A stretch of DNA of 64,000 bases from Orbilia blumenaviensis (Eukaryota > Ascomycota > Orbiliomycetes > Orbiliales > Orbiliaceae): positions 558,001-622,000 of the forward strand of contig JAVHNS010000003.1 of the NCBI GenBank assembly GCA_036872755.1, given 5' to 3'. The notes under the pieces were generated by a model. The model did no database searches. It was not told the origin of the DNA and was given only the letters and a program-made list of their open reading frames with translations. Within the stretch, counting starts at the first letter, position 1. Each line of letters begins with the position of its first letter. This document shows positions 46,964-58,400 of the stretch, in pieces. Position numbers and translations under genes: made by a program.

Positions 46964-49900
46964 TCATGAATTGGTCAGAAACCTCAAGTACTCATTAAGC
47001 ATTGCAAACTCCATAGTTGCCTGCGAAGCTACCATGTAGTTCGCCAATAACTGCGCTGCTGCTTCCCGCTCTTGAGCTTCGATATGAGCTCTTCTTCTTC
47101 GCGCTAGTTCTTCTGCAATAGCTTGCTGGAAAGCCTCTTGTTCCTGTCTATCACGCTCTTCTTGTGCAACTTCTAGGATTGCTTTGAAGATATCATCTAA
47201 TGTTAGAGCCGAATCACCACTATCGGCTTGAGCTTGAGTCGGGGCGGCTGTCGTATTTGCTTTTCCGGCGGGCTCCTGAGATGGCGGCGCGGCGTATCTG
47301 TCGATTACTTTGGCCTTATCGGTTGCGCCCCCAAAGGAGTCGTCGAATTCTAGGAGATCCTCAAATCTAGTATTCCAGAGTTTCTATTAGTATTGCAAGT
47401 TAATTGTCGTGGACTGGAATGGAAATCCTCCGTACCTCGCCGTAACCAGAGAAAACGATATTAAAGCCTTATCTGTCCTCTCAAATCGTCTAAAATCCGA
47501 CCACTGAAAAACGATACCGATATCATCTCTGTCATGGGAACCGTCGACGTTGAAGATACACTTCAATTTGACAGGGGTCACACCAGATGTTGGGCCAACG
47601 GTATAGTCATCATACCAACCGGAGTCAAAAAGATTTGCCATCAAGCTGCTATTCTCAGGAAATGTGTCACGGAAAAACGTCTTTTTGGATTTGATGCAGC
47701 CAACGGCTACCCGCAATTTTCCTAGCGGATTAGTTCCAAGCTGCTTGATATGTACTTCGGTGAATTCCGGTATTAAGAATAACTCCAATTGGAACGAAAC
47801 TCTGTAGTTCCCGGGTTCCAAGCTTGATATAAGATATCGGGCGTGGTCGTCATGGCACGATAGGTGGTGGACCCTTCGCTCATCTCGGATCGTCCAGTTC
47901 ACAAACTGTCGTCCAGGTGACCTTTCTGGGTGTACTTCTGATGGGATTATCAACTCCGATTGTTCCTGCGTTATTTGTCTCGCTTTGACAATGAGTTCTT
48001 CTTTGTGATTTCTCTTGTGTGTTTTGGTGATTTTGCCTTGTTCGTGACAGCCGCCGCATAGATCGTAGTCGGGACAGTCGAGGCAGTGTATTCGGCTTTC
48101 AAATGGATAGATGGGGTTTTTGCAGCCGTCACATATCCAATGGGGGGAGTCTGGGGGTGGGAGGGTTGGCTTTGGTTCAGCTTGTTTAGGGGTTTGAGGG
48201 GGTGGGGCTCGTGCGCTTTGGGTGGCAGTTGTGGGGCTGGTGGAATTGGCTGTGGGCGGTTTATAAGAAGAGTAGGCTGGTTTGGGGGAAGTAAATGAAC
48301 TTGCGCTCGACTGCGCACCTGGGCTGGTGGGACTAGCAGATGGAGGTTTATAAGATGTGTACGGCGCATCATATAAGGAGCTGTTCGAGCTGACGCTAAA
48401 ACTACCTCGAGATCTCGGCTGCGGTTCTGGTTTAGTTGTATTATTCCGTTGACTCGACTCGTAGGCTGGGGGCGATTTAAAGCCATCAGTCCGGGAATTG
48501 TTAGGATAGCCCGGGTGACTTGATGAATCATAAATAGATGACCCCGTGTATCTACTAGTACGGTCATCCTGATTATAATAAGAGGGCCACTGCGATGTCA
48601 TCGGTTCTTTAGCAGGCGGTCGTGGCGGTGGCGAGGTTACTGTCGACGCCGGTGTTAAGGGTCGATCATTTCGGGAGGCAGTACTGGCTGAATATACGGA
48701 GGACGGGTAGAAGCTAGCTATCGATCTCGTAGTATCGGAATTGTATCCGTTAAGACCGCTCTGGCTACTCCTTTGGCTATGGAAGGATGCTGTAGATGCA
48801 CTTGGATCAAAAGAGGGGCTGGCCTGGACCCTAACTGTAGGAGCTTCTATTGGGTCTTTGAGTCCCGATATCAGCAGCTGGCTGGAATATCATGTCAATT
48901 TGAAGCTTCGAAGATACTCACCAAATAGCGTACTTGTTGATTTTGTTAGCTTCTTGATTGCGTCTAGTAGAACAAGATAATTCTGGTCTGTCCGATCCTT
49001 GTAACGGCACATCGTTCTATGATTCGTTTTATCGAGCATGACTTGAGTCTCGATTCTCCCCAAATTCATGACAGCGGATTCACGCTCCACAACCTAACAT
49101 TGTATAAGCATATACCTTGGGTGTGGGCGATTCCTGTATAAACATACCTTGGCTCCCCCAATCAACGGCAACGACTCGTACATATTATAGATCTTCATAT
49201 CGCCGCAGACATTTGCAAATCTCCCCGCCGTTTCAAACAATCGAGAAGAGTCTTTCCGCAGACTTTTGATTAGTGATCTGTTTTTCGGCATAATGGCATC
49301 CGGAAGCACTACTCCAGCTATTCTCGCCCCGAGATCTGCTACTGTCGCTACCGAGCTACCGGTGTGCGGGGTTCCAAGAAATATAACGCCCACGGTTTGG
49401 GTGAGGATCGGTTGGTATTGCGGAATGATTTGGGCTTCTACGAGCGCCTGTATATGCGTTAGATGGCCATATTAGCACACTGTAGATTATATCTGTTGGT
49501 GTGTGCGCTGTGGATTTCTTTACCGTCTTGACGACAATGCCGCCTAGTGAATGACACACCCATATTATTTTGTATTGCTAAAAACCCGTTGAATCAGCGA
49601 AAAAAGGAACGGTACATAATCGATCGCAAGATACAATCGTCGGGCGCTTCTTTACCTCACAGCCTTCTCTTATCCTGCTAACTTTATATAATAGGCTCCG
49701 TGCAAAGTCTAGAGCTGAGGAGCTTGTCGACCCAAAAGCCGAGTCGGCATCGTAACCATAGGTCCATATTCGCGAATTCGTCCAGGAGTCAACATCGACT
49801 ATATCGGTAGGCAAAAAATCTGCGAACCAGATATTCCCGCCCTCGGGATGCCGAAACGACTTCGCGGGTCCTCCGTTTAGTCCGTGTAGAACGATAATAC

Positions 49901-50133
49901 TATATATTGGGGTGTTCGCCTCAGTATTAGACCCTTGTCAAAGAAGAACACATTTGTCATGATGGCTCCTTCCACACCCAAGCTGCACACGACGGATTCG
50001 TATCGAAGCGTTAAAGGATGAGAGTGTGGCATAAAAAATAAGCTTACTCGCAAGTATATCCGATTTCACTAGCTGGTGTCCTCACCAGATGAAGACCAAG
50101 AGTATCCTGGCGATTAAATTCGGCAACCTGCAT
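46964..50133 (-). CDS. Alpha/beta-hydrolase (SesB/DUF676-like) fused to ZZ zinc finger
   Basis: Seven exons on the minus strand are inferred: 50133-50048, 49899-49656, 49577-49524, 49447-49148, 49093-48922, 48846-47436 and 47366-46964, giving 889 residues. Residues ~1-285 form a lipase-like domain. IIVLHGLNGGPAKSF holds the oxyanion-side HG; IIWVCHSLGGIVVKT holds the nucleophile elbow (Ser120); VGVIFLGTPHTGSS follows; and NHRTMCRYKD supplies a likely catalytic His253. A Ser/Pro-rich disordered linker (~286-515) precedes a complete ZZ finger (521-567) with ligands Cys524, 527, 540, 543, 549, 552 and His562, 566. A beta-rich region and a charged helical tail (ARRRRAHIEAQEREAAAQLL) complete it. 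Related hydrolase domains stand at the N-terminus of fungal NLR-type proteins. The joins are in phase, but transcript support would settle whether this is one gene. Confidence 0.8.
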
Positions 50134-51333
50134 TACTAAGACGGCCAACCACGTTCCCCGCCAATCCCTTCAACGCAGCTGATACAGGATTCGAACGGAG
50201 CCTGGGAGATGGGGGGCGGTGGTACAGGATAGAGACGAATGGGTTTGATTAATTCAGGATGTAGCCAGTGTAGTGTAGTGTAGTATAGTATAAGGGTAAT
50301 CGTGCATGCGTATACCGGAAACGAGGTTTTGCCAAGTTGACCGGTAGGAGATCGAAATGTTTTGTAGTCCAATTATGCTACCATCCCTTTAGGTGCCGGG
50401 AGTTTGGGGGCGCCGCGCGATTATAAACGGTTTCGAAAGTTGAACGCCTCGTCAAGACCGCCCAGGGCTGAAGGACATCATAACTAGTACTCTGAGGTAG
50501 CTCCCTCAGAACTTACAGTCGGGAAATACACAGTGTCCCATCCGCACCCGCAGCTTGCATGGGGTTGTACCGGACAGGGTGAAGCTTGTCTGCAGCTGGA
50601 GCGCACCCGAAAATGGTTAAGGCCTCGTCGTCAGCAGGCATGATCGAAGTTCTCGGTTGTCTTGAACTGTTAAACCTGATAGCGGCTTGGCTCAAGCCCA
50701 CCAACCACCCATGCATGCAGTTGGAGCAGTATCTTGATCTGAAAGTAAGATCTCATTAAGGAACTTGGATCGATATTTCCAGATGGCTAGTGGCAGCGCT
50801 GGGTAATATTCTGAGACCGACAGATGCCAAGTTTCCAGTGTAGGAATGGCTATAAAGACCCGTCAGTCTGTCGGTGCTTATTCGGATTTCCACTAATTCT
50901 GGTTTGCCAACTTCTTTCTGCTAGAATGCATGTCAAGGACACGGCTATAGGAAAACTGGGGATTGCGAAGACAACAGCGTAATCGTTGCCCTGCACTTTA
51001 TGCATTTTAGGCCGGACTTTCATCAGATATAAAAAGCCTTAGGAGACTCGGAATCTGAGATAAAGCTGGCATATACGCATATGAAATCGACCTGGCAAGT
51101 TCAGCATTAACAACTGTGGCAATCTCAGAGGTTAAATCGGCGCCTACCTTAATTGATTCGTCAAAAAGAGAAAAGAAGTCCGTCAATATCGATATATCGT
51201 TCTCGTTAGGCCCCGCAGCTAGCAAGCATTCAATCCAACATCGTCATTGCATTTCGAATATTTCTTGTCGCCAAGGTCAACACAACTTTAGAGTTGCCAA
51301 ATTAAAGGCTGGCGCTATAGCTATAGCGATAGA
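50134..51333. other. Divergent spacer upstream of the lipase/ZZ gene
   Basis: About 1.2 kb with no firmly supported gene. A minus-strand open frame at 51007-51225 has a protein-like composition but no ATG at its beginning and no recognisable family. A GTAGT-type short repeat lies near 50270-50292. Confidence 0.45.
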
Positions 51334-52398
51334 ATGGCCCCTCGAATTCAGGCAAAGGACCTTCATCGGCAAGGAATAAATATCAAATATGAATATTCCA
51401 ACGATGTATCAGGTGTATTTCCGGATGCCGACCCAGAGGTCGACGAATATGCTGAAAGAATCGATGACATAATGCAAAACACTATCGACAACCTCTTCCT
51501 CGTCCCTAACGACGAGCCCTTCCGCAAGGTATTCGAACATTGTCTATACAAAGTCCATAGGCGGAGTCATCCTATGTTTTCTTGTACACTTCAGGATACG
51601 GCAGCTAGAAGTTCTCGAGAGTACAGGCATCCGAAGGAAGCAAATGACGATGGAATCCCCCGGAGCGAGTGGCAAATACTACCGGATTTCTTCAGTGAGG
51701 TTTCAAGGTGCTTAAATAAGATAGATCGAACTATCGGGTACAAGGTGCACTGCACACATCGGCGGGGATTCAGAGTACCCCTGGGGACGGCGTGCTTTCA
51801 GAGAACAGACTGCGGCCAGTATATTGAAGTTGTAAAAGGCGGTATCCTTAAGCCATTTACTCGATGGCCCATCAAAGCCGCTTTCTACACTGTAGGTCAC
51901 CACCTATTTAGATATCCCAAGTATTGCGACATAGGTTACTAACCAGAAGAATAGACGCATCTAGGCCCTGGTTCCGCCGAAGATCATCTTGCCGGTGAAG
52001 TTCTTTCCCTGGTCACGCAGGTTGCCTTCAACTATGAGAACGACCCGACCAGCGTCGAGGGCGACCAGGAATGCTTTTGCATAACTCTGCACGGGCAGTA
52101 TGTTCACTTTTCAACCGCTGTTATCCCAGATAAATACATCAAGTATCACAATACAGGAAAACCCTTGAAAGATCTGGAGCCTGTAAAAATAACTCTTTCG
52201 CCAGAATACGATCTTACGAAGGCCGAAGATAGACTTCATATGATCTGGGGGTTCGTGGCACTTTACATGCATCTGAACCCGGTATCGAAGAGGCAGATGA
52301 AGGCGAAAGTGGTTTCAAAAGTGTCTATTCCAGATGTGACAAATAATGTCAAGACGGAATTGGCGCAGAAAATTAAGTCTTTGGATGTGTCGAAGTAG
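51334..52398 (+). CDS. Uncharacterised fungal protein
   Basis: Two exons are inferred, 51334-51891 and 51955-52398, giving 333 residues. I do not recognise the family. The N-terminal part is acidic and helical (DADPEVDEYAERIDDIMQNT). The middle part is rich in Cys, His and Arg (CTHRRGFRVPLGTACF). After the junction comes HLGPGSAEDHLAGEVLSLVT and an alternating hydrophobic region, CFCITLHGQYVHFSTAVIP, that looks like paired beta strands. RLHMIWGFVALYMHLNP forms a hydrophobic helix before a Lys-rich end. There is no signal peptide and no clear membrane span. The exon 2 frame, coding composition and consistent splice phase support a real gene. It lies head-to-head with the lipase/ZZ gene and just upstream of another poorly known gene on the same strand. 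Confidence 0.68.
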
Positions 52399-52857
52399 CT
52401 AGCGCTGCAGCAGCTGTAGACGCAACACAGAAAATGCAACATGTTAATTAAGCTTTCTTTGGCCATAGCTGATGATTCAATCGAAGAACGGCGCTGAAGG
52501 CAAATTATTTTCCTTGCGCATTCGCGATCAAGTACTGTAGCTAGCTATACCCCGTAGAAGAATTTTGGAACACGAAATGAAACAGATTTGCAAAACAGCG
52601 CTTTCCAGCACCTTCAAGCGATAGCCCTATTCATATTGATGCTTCATGAATGAATGGTATCTTCGGGTTATGGCAAGTTTTAGATCTGGGATCGATCTAA
52701 TATCCGAGGGGCTATATATATTATCTATATAAAATTGCTAACCTGACTATTCTATCCTTTCAACCTTTGATACAGCCGAACTGCCCACTTCCCTAGAAGT
52801 GACTAGTTTGTGTCAGTACTCCAGCCTTGCGATCTAGGAATTGTAAGCGATATTGCG
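52399..52857. other. Spacer between two uncharacterised genes
   Basis: No gene is seen. The sequence presumably contains the 3' UTR of the left gene and the promoter of the DUF7770-like gene. Confidence 0.5.
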
Positions 52858-53585
52858 ATGTCCGGGGTGGAAAAGGTCCGGGTCGTTTGCCAGGAGTGCG
52901 ATGGCCGCGATGATTTCAATCATTGGAGTATCTTTCTTCTCCTAGATGACAAGAGAACTTCAATCCAACTTGATACCACGAGAACTCTGACGGATACAAG
53001 TTCCCATCAACTCAAAGTCAGGTCTCGGAAATATAGACTACCGCGTTCGTCACTGAAATACTGGGATTTTCCTGTTAAACTCCCCTTTTGCGCGCATCCA
53101 CATGGTACGGAAAGTATACCGAGCCGGTATTTCATTCGCGAGATATATATGAATGCGAGGGACTACTATAAAATGATTCATGGGGTTGGCTGCCGTTGGT
53201 GGGTGTAGGTGACATAAGTACCCTCCTCTATCAAATCATCTCTCGCACAAGTGTCCATAAGATCCGAACTAAATATCGAAATATTAATACTTTTAGGTGG
53301 AATGTAATAGGCGACTTTGCCGAGAAGAGGCTGATTGACGTTGATTCCCATGAACGGCTTTGGCGCCATTTGGAGTTTGTGTATTTCGCAGATAATAGAC
53401 CCTGTCTGAGGCGCATAGTTGATCGGGGACGGTTTCCGGATGGGATATCAGGATGTGACGAGTCATCATTGGCAGATCCCCAGTCTTCTGAGATCGAGTA
53501 TTCCGACGACGAGCTACTCAGCAGCAGCTTTGAAGATTTGGACTCGCCGCGCCCAGGGTTCTTAGGTGGCTGCAGCTCATTCTGA
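52858..53585 (+). CDS. DUF7770-like fungal protein
   Basis: Two exons are inferred, 52858-53198 and 53297-53585, giving 209 residues. The protein starts MSGVEKVRVVCQECDGRDDF, followed by NHWSIFLLLDDKRTSIQLDT, a pair of strands with the Asn-His-Trp pattern typical of the fungal DUF7770 group. YFIREIYMNARDYYKMIHGV leads to GCRWWNVIGDFAEKRLID, which is created across the splice junction and again fits that family. The last ~50 residues are an acidic, Ser-rich tail (SSEIEYSDDELLSSSFEDLD). The function is unknown; the family is largely confined to fungi and often varies in copy number. Its stop overlaps the end of the opposite-strand metallophosphoesterase by nine bases. Confidence 0.66.
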
Positions 53586-54515
53586 GGTCTCTAACACCGC
53601 AGAGATAGAGCCTGAGGCGATAGGATCATTCCTACGCCCCCTGACCATTGTTGCATTGATGAGAATTGTTTGATCCTTCCTACTTGAAATCCCACATATT
53701 GAATAAAGTACCTTGATAAACAGATACCAAAGCATTAGGAAAATGTTCAAAAAGACTGTTTCTCCAGCAGATAGGCTCTCATAGCACTTTTGAAATTGAT
53801 CGTAGACAAGTACTTCCGTTCCGCGGCCAGAGTGTATGTGCCCGAAAACATGTAGCTTTGGACGTACCCTCCATATTTCCTGGATTAAAGAGGCACATCC
53901 GGCGTAATTATCCAGATGGTACCGTGGAGGTGCATGCGTGACAAGGATATCTACGTCCTCAGGCACTTTGTTTTTCCAGAAGTCTTCTGATCTTGGGTAC
54001 TGGAAAGTTGATGTACCATGCTTTGGTGACGATGGATTGCCATATATCTTGACGGGTCTAGATTTCTCTGGGATATTCAGGACTATGCTGGAGTCCTGTA
54101 GATATAGCAAGCTTTTCCAGTTTATATCTTCTGGCGAAGAGAGTTTATTATTGGGATCAAGGCAGCGGTCATGATTCCCCGCAATGACAACTTTGTATTT
54201 ATGGGGAAGGCTATCCAGCCAATCGATAGTTTTTTGAACCTCTTCCTTAGTACCGCTTTCTGTGAGGTCGCCAGCATGGACTAAGATATCACCATCTGGC
54301 AAATCCTGAAATTGATGGTTGTGAGTATCTGATATGCAAACAACTTTGAGCTTGTCCGAATCAGAAATGGGTTTATAAAGCCCATTTCTAGATGCATGTG
54401 TTATAGATGGTTGGAGTTTATAGAGGGTTCGTGCTATTCGCCTATGGGGGTGAGTGAGCAATGCTTCCAGCCTCGAGGGTGGTTTTCGGTGGAGTATGGC
54501 ATCGAGACCTGCCAT
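53577..54515 (-). CDS. Calcineurin-like metallophosphoesterase
   Basis: This single-exon gene encodes 312 residues from the ATG at 54515 (MAGLDAILHRKPPSRLEALL), which matches the usual start of this fungal group. The frame also has an ATG at 54668 that would add 51 residues. All metallophosphoesterase motifs are present in order: CISDTHNHQF (metal-binding Asp and His), LVHAGDLTESG, VVIAGNHDRCLD, ILVTHAPPRYHLDN and HVFGHIHSGRG. Such proteins bind two metal ions and hydrolyse phosphoesters; many relatives remain without a known substrate. A hydrophobic stretch near the C-terminus (FLNIFLMLWYLFIKVLYSI) suggests membrane association. Confidence 0.9.
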   Translation of the reverse strand: MAGLDAILHRKPPSRLEALLTHPHRRIARTLYKLQPSITHASRNGLYKPISDSDKLKVVCISDTHNHQFQDLPDGDILVHAGDLTESGTKEEVQKTIDWLDSLPHKYKVVIAGNHDRCLDPNNKLSSPEDINWKSLLYLQDSSIVLNIPEKSRPVKIYGNPSSPKHGTSTFQYPRSEDFWKNKVPEDVDILVTHAPPRYHLDNYAGCASLIQEIWRVRPKLHVFGHIHSGRGTEVLVYDQFQKCYESLSAGETVFLNIFLMLWYLFIKVLYSICGISSRKDQTILINATMVRGRRNDPIASGSISAVLETSE

Positions 54516-55413
54516 AGTTAATTTAATATATATCTGTTCGAGTAGCCAAAGCCAAAAGATGGTAGATTTCCCGATGTTATAAAACGCGATATTCGACAAA
54601 AGGCTGGTCGTAGAGGTGATGACGAAAGCAACTCCTGATCTTCGAAGCTTGTAATCAAGTAAAATCATACAAGAGAGTTATATTCAAGTTTAGTTAAAAG
54701 GTCTTTTTGGATTAAATTTGACGGATAGAGGGCATCGCGATATCAGAGTCAATCTATAAAATTATGAGGAGCAGTGATAATGTTGAAGAGAACACGGTAG
54801 CACTAATTCAGCTGGCAGCTGCTGTAAGACTCATAGCTATAGCTATAACTCAGAATTTGCTCGCCTCAAGCTCGAGTCGCGAGTCGCGATATCGATAGAC
54901 AGGGACCAAGAAAGTAGTAAATTGGAAAGGGCAGCGACGCACACAGGATATAAGGACGGGACAAAGTATGGTCAAGATCCCATGCTGTCTAAGTATCAGT
55001 ATGCGTGTATACAGTTCAATATCAATGTGCAGTGAAGTTAACCAGGAATGGGTAGCGGTAGGTCGAGATCTAGATCTCGTGGGTTGTTAAAGTGCTGCGT
55101 TGGTGCTTCTAAGCTGGCAGTCTTGGCGCTCTGAAGCCCCTCCACAGAACCTCTCCTTGAACTTCAAGCTTCCCCCTGCAGGAACCATTCACCTCCAACC
55201 ATTCACAACATCAAATACCACAGAGCCACGCGTACCCGTCGCATCAATTCCACAGCCACTAGAAAGATACACGCCTTCACTTGTATCAGCCACTCGATGG
55301 CGCCTTCCCTCGAATCTAAAATACCAACTCTTCCACAATATGGCAGTCCCAAGACGCTCGTGAACAGGGTAGAACGGAGCTAGGAGCCATCCGACGACAC
55401 CAACTATCACAAA
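54516..55413. other. Divergent promoter region, metallophosphoesterase and dynactin
   Basis: The stretch lies between divergent start codons and should hold both promoters and 5' UTRs. If the upstream ATG at 54668 is used, the first part is coding. No other gene is supported. Confidence 0.5.
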
Positions 55414-58400
55414 ATGTCTGGACTCACCATAGGGACCTACGTCAAGGGTGGCGAGGGCCAGACTGGATATGTCGCTTTCATCGGGACTACTGATTTTGCG
55501 CCTGGAGAATGGGTGGGCGTAGCATTAGACCGGCCGACAGGGAAGAATGATGGATCTGTTGCCGGCGTATCTTATTTCGAATGCAACGGACCAAAGTATG
55601 GATTGTTTATTAAACCCGGGAGTCTGAAGATTCTGCCAGATCCGCATGGTGGAGGCAGTAGCTCGACACCGGCGCCCCCAGTTGGGATTACTAGGAAAGC
55701 TTCCCAAACTTTCGGGGCGCCAGCACCCAGACAGTCGCTGGGTGGACCTCTTCCTCCTATTACTGCGCCATCGCCGGTTCATGGACGAAAAAGTAGCACG
55801 GCTCTGAGTCCTCCTCCAAAGACGGCACCCGTACTTGGGGGAACGCCATCAAGAATGGCAGGGGTCGTTGTATGCCAAACCAGCTGCTCTTGATTTAACA
55901 CTAAATAGGTATATGTTAACAATAAATTATAGTCACCTACTAAACTTGCTCCACGAGCTGTCTCGAGTGCGATGTCGTCGGGACCCAATTCAAGGACATC
56001 GACCCCGGTTGGTGGTAGAACGTCTTCCATGGCTCCTGTCCGACCATCCTCGACAATTGGAAACCGCGGTAACATGATGGGCCCTCCTGCTCTTCCAACA
56101 ACATCGACAGCTCCACAATCAGCAACAGCCAATACAGGCACCCGCCGGGCATCCCTAGTTTCTCCAACGGGTGGGCCACCAGCACGTACACCTTCGGTTT
56201 CTAGTACTGGTTCCAAGACGGGCCCCGGGCCTAGCCGCCCCCCGACTTTGCGAACAGCAGCTTCAAATGTAGGTAAAAGAGCTAGCATAACTAGTAGTTC
56301 GAGCGGCAAGTCTTCGCCTGAGGCGACAACCCCGACGCTTAACAGACGTGGTTCAAGGTTAAGCATGTCTGGCGAGCCGATCAACGCTCCACCGCCCGTA
56401 ACTTCGCCCATTGACAGTAAAAAGTCGGGCCTACCTACCATGAGAGAATCCGTGTCACCGCAGCCTTTACCAGGGATGACCTCAAAATCGAGCTCCGCCC
56501 TAACGAAAGAGATCGAAGATCTCAAGTCAAAAATTAGACTTCTTGAAAAGAAGAGAGTCGAGGATAGAGATAAACTACAGGCTATGTCGAGAATTGAAGC
56601 TGAAAGGGACAAGTATGAAGTTATCATTCAGAAGCTTCAAACTAAGATGCATCCGCAACAAGCTGAGATTGCAGACCTACGAAAGCAAATAAAGGACCTC
56701 GAGGCGCAGAGGGAAGAACTCGAGAACCAAAAGCAAGAAAATGAAATGATCGTTGAGATGGCTACCCTTGATAGGGAAATGGCCGAGGAGAACTTTGAGG
56801 TTCTTAAAACCGAAGTGGCCGCTTATAAAGCTAAACTTGAGGAACTGGAGCTTGAGGTCGAAGTACTTCGCGAAGAGAACGCCGAACTCAGCAAGGGGAT
56901 GTCACCAGAGGAGAAGACAAGTGCCGGATGGCTGCAGATGGAGAGACAAAACGAACGATTGAAGGAAGCCCTGCTTCGGTTAAGAGATGTTACTATGCAG
57001 CAGGAGGCAGAACTCCGGGACTCCCTCAAGTCACTTGAGGAAGATAACAATGAACTTGTTCAGTTCAAGGGTGTGTGAAACTGAATTTCCTTCCCATGGT
57101 CATGGCTAACCACAGAAATTATAGAGCAATATGAGGGCCTTCGCGACAAGTTTGCACAGGCGGAAATCATCATTGAGGATCTCCGCACCCAACTAGATAA
57201 TGCTCTAGGAGCCGAGGAAATGCTGGAGGAGCTTACCGAGAAGAACCTTAGTTACAGCGAGCAGGTTGAAGAGCTGAAGGCAACAATCGAAGACCTTGAA
57301 AATCTTAAGGAACTGGCGGACGAATTGGAAGTCAACCATGTCGAAACGGAGAAGCAAATGCAGGAAGAATTGGATTACAAAGATCTATTGATATCCGACC
57401 AGAAGAAGCGCATCCTCCAGCAGGACGAGATGTTCCTTGACAATGTTCATACGATAGCGAGGTTCAAGGAGCTTGTACTAACTCTCCAAAGCGACTTGGA
57501 GGACATGCGGGCTTCCCACCAGCAGAATGCTTCTACTGCGGAGGAGATTTCAAGCCGTTCGAAGGCAGTCATGGACCTTAACCTCAAGCTGCAGATGTCC
57601 GCTTCGAAGGCGCAGGTCAAGACGATCGAGCTTGAGCTCAGAAAGATGGAGGCTCATGAGGCCTCTGAGCATCTTGAGATGGTGCAACTCTACCTTGCAG
57701 AGTCCTTTGATTCCGAGAAACAATCGATTCAGGCACTCCTTCGGTTCAAACGAGTTTCTTTCAAGGCTCATCTCTTACAGTCACATATTAAAGATGCTCT
57801 AAACGTCGAGTTTGAGGCCAACCAAGAAGACAGAGCAATCATAGCTTCTGATATCTGTGACAAGCTAACTTGGGTGAACGCAATGTGTGACAGATTTGTC
57901 AACTGCATTACGAGCTCGTCAGCTGGTCAATTCGAAAAATTCCGTGGCACATATTTGGAACTCGAACCTGTGGAGCGGACTTTGAACATGTGGATCGACG
58001 CCATTCGAAGAGACGAACTGAAAGAGAAACAAGTTGCTGATGAGCTTTCGCGAACATTAGCCTTGATGACCCATCTCGCCGAGGTTCATCTTACGAACGA
58101 TCTTGAGGGCTACGCTGAAAGTGTGCACATGAAAGTGCTAATGATGCTAAGCTACTTGGAATCATCTGCATCTTGCTTCAATTTCCAGAAACAAATAATC
58201 TTAGACAAGCTACCACCAACTAACGATGACGCGGATATGTCTACACACTTCGCTCGGAAAGTCGAGAATCTCATTGCCAATTGCAGGAGTGCCAAGGTAA
58301 TCGTCACGAAGGTAATGAGGCCGCTCCAGGAATTGAAGGCGCGATCTTTAACATTACGACCTGATACCCACTCCTCATTCGAGACGTGTGAAGAAATGTG

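Noticed and set aside
50165..50240. Possible minus-strand tRNA, suggested by a GTTCGAATCC-like B box
   Set aside because: No A box at the proper distance and no acceptor-stem pairing.
51007..51225. 72-codon minus-strand open frame upstream of the 51.3-kb gene
   Set aside because: Protein-like composition, but it lacks an ATG at its start and no joining exon could be found; it could be a remnant, but this cannot be supported.
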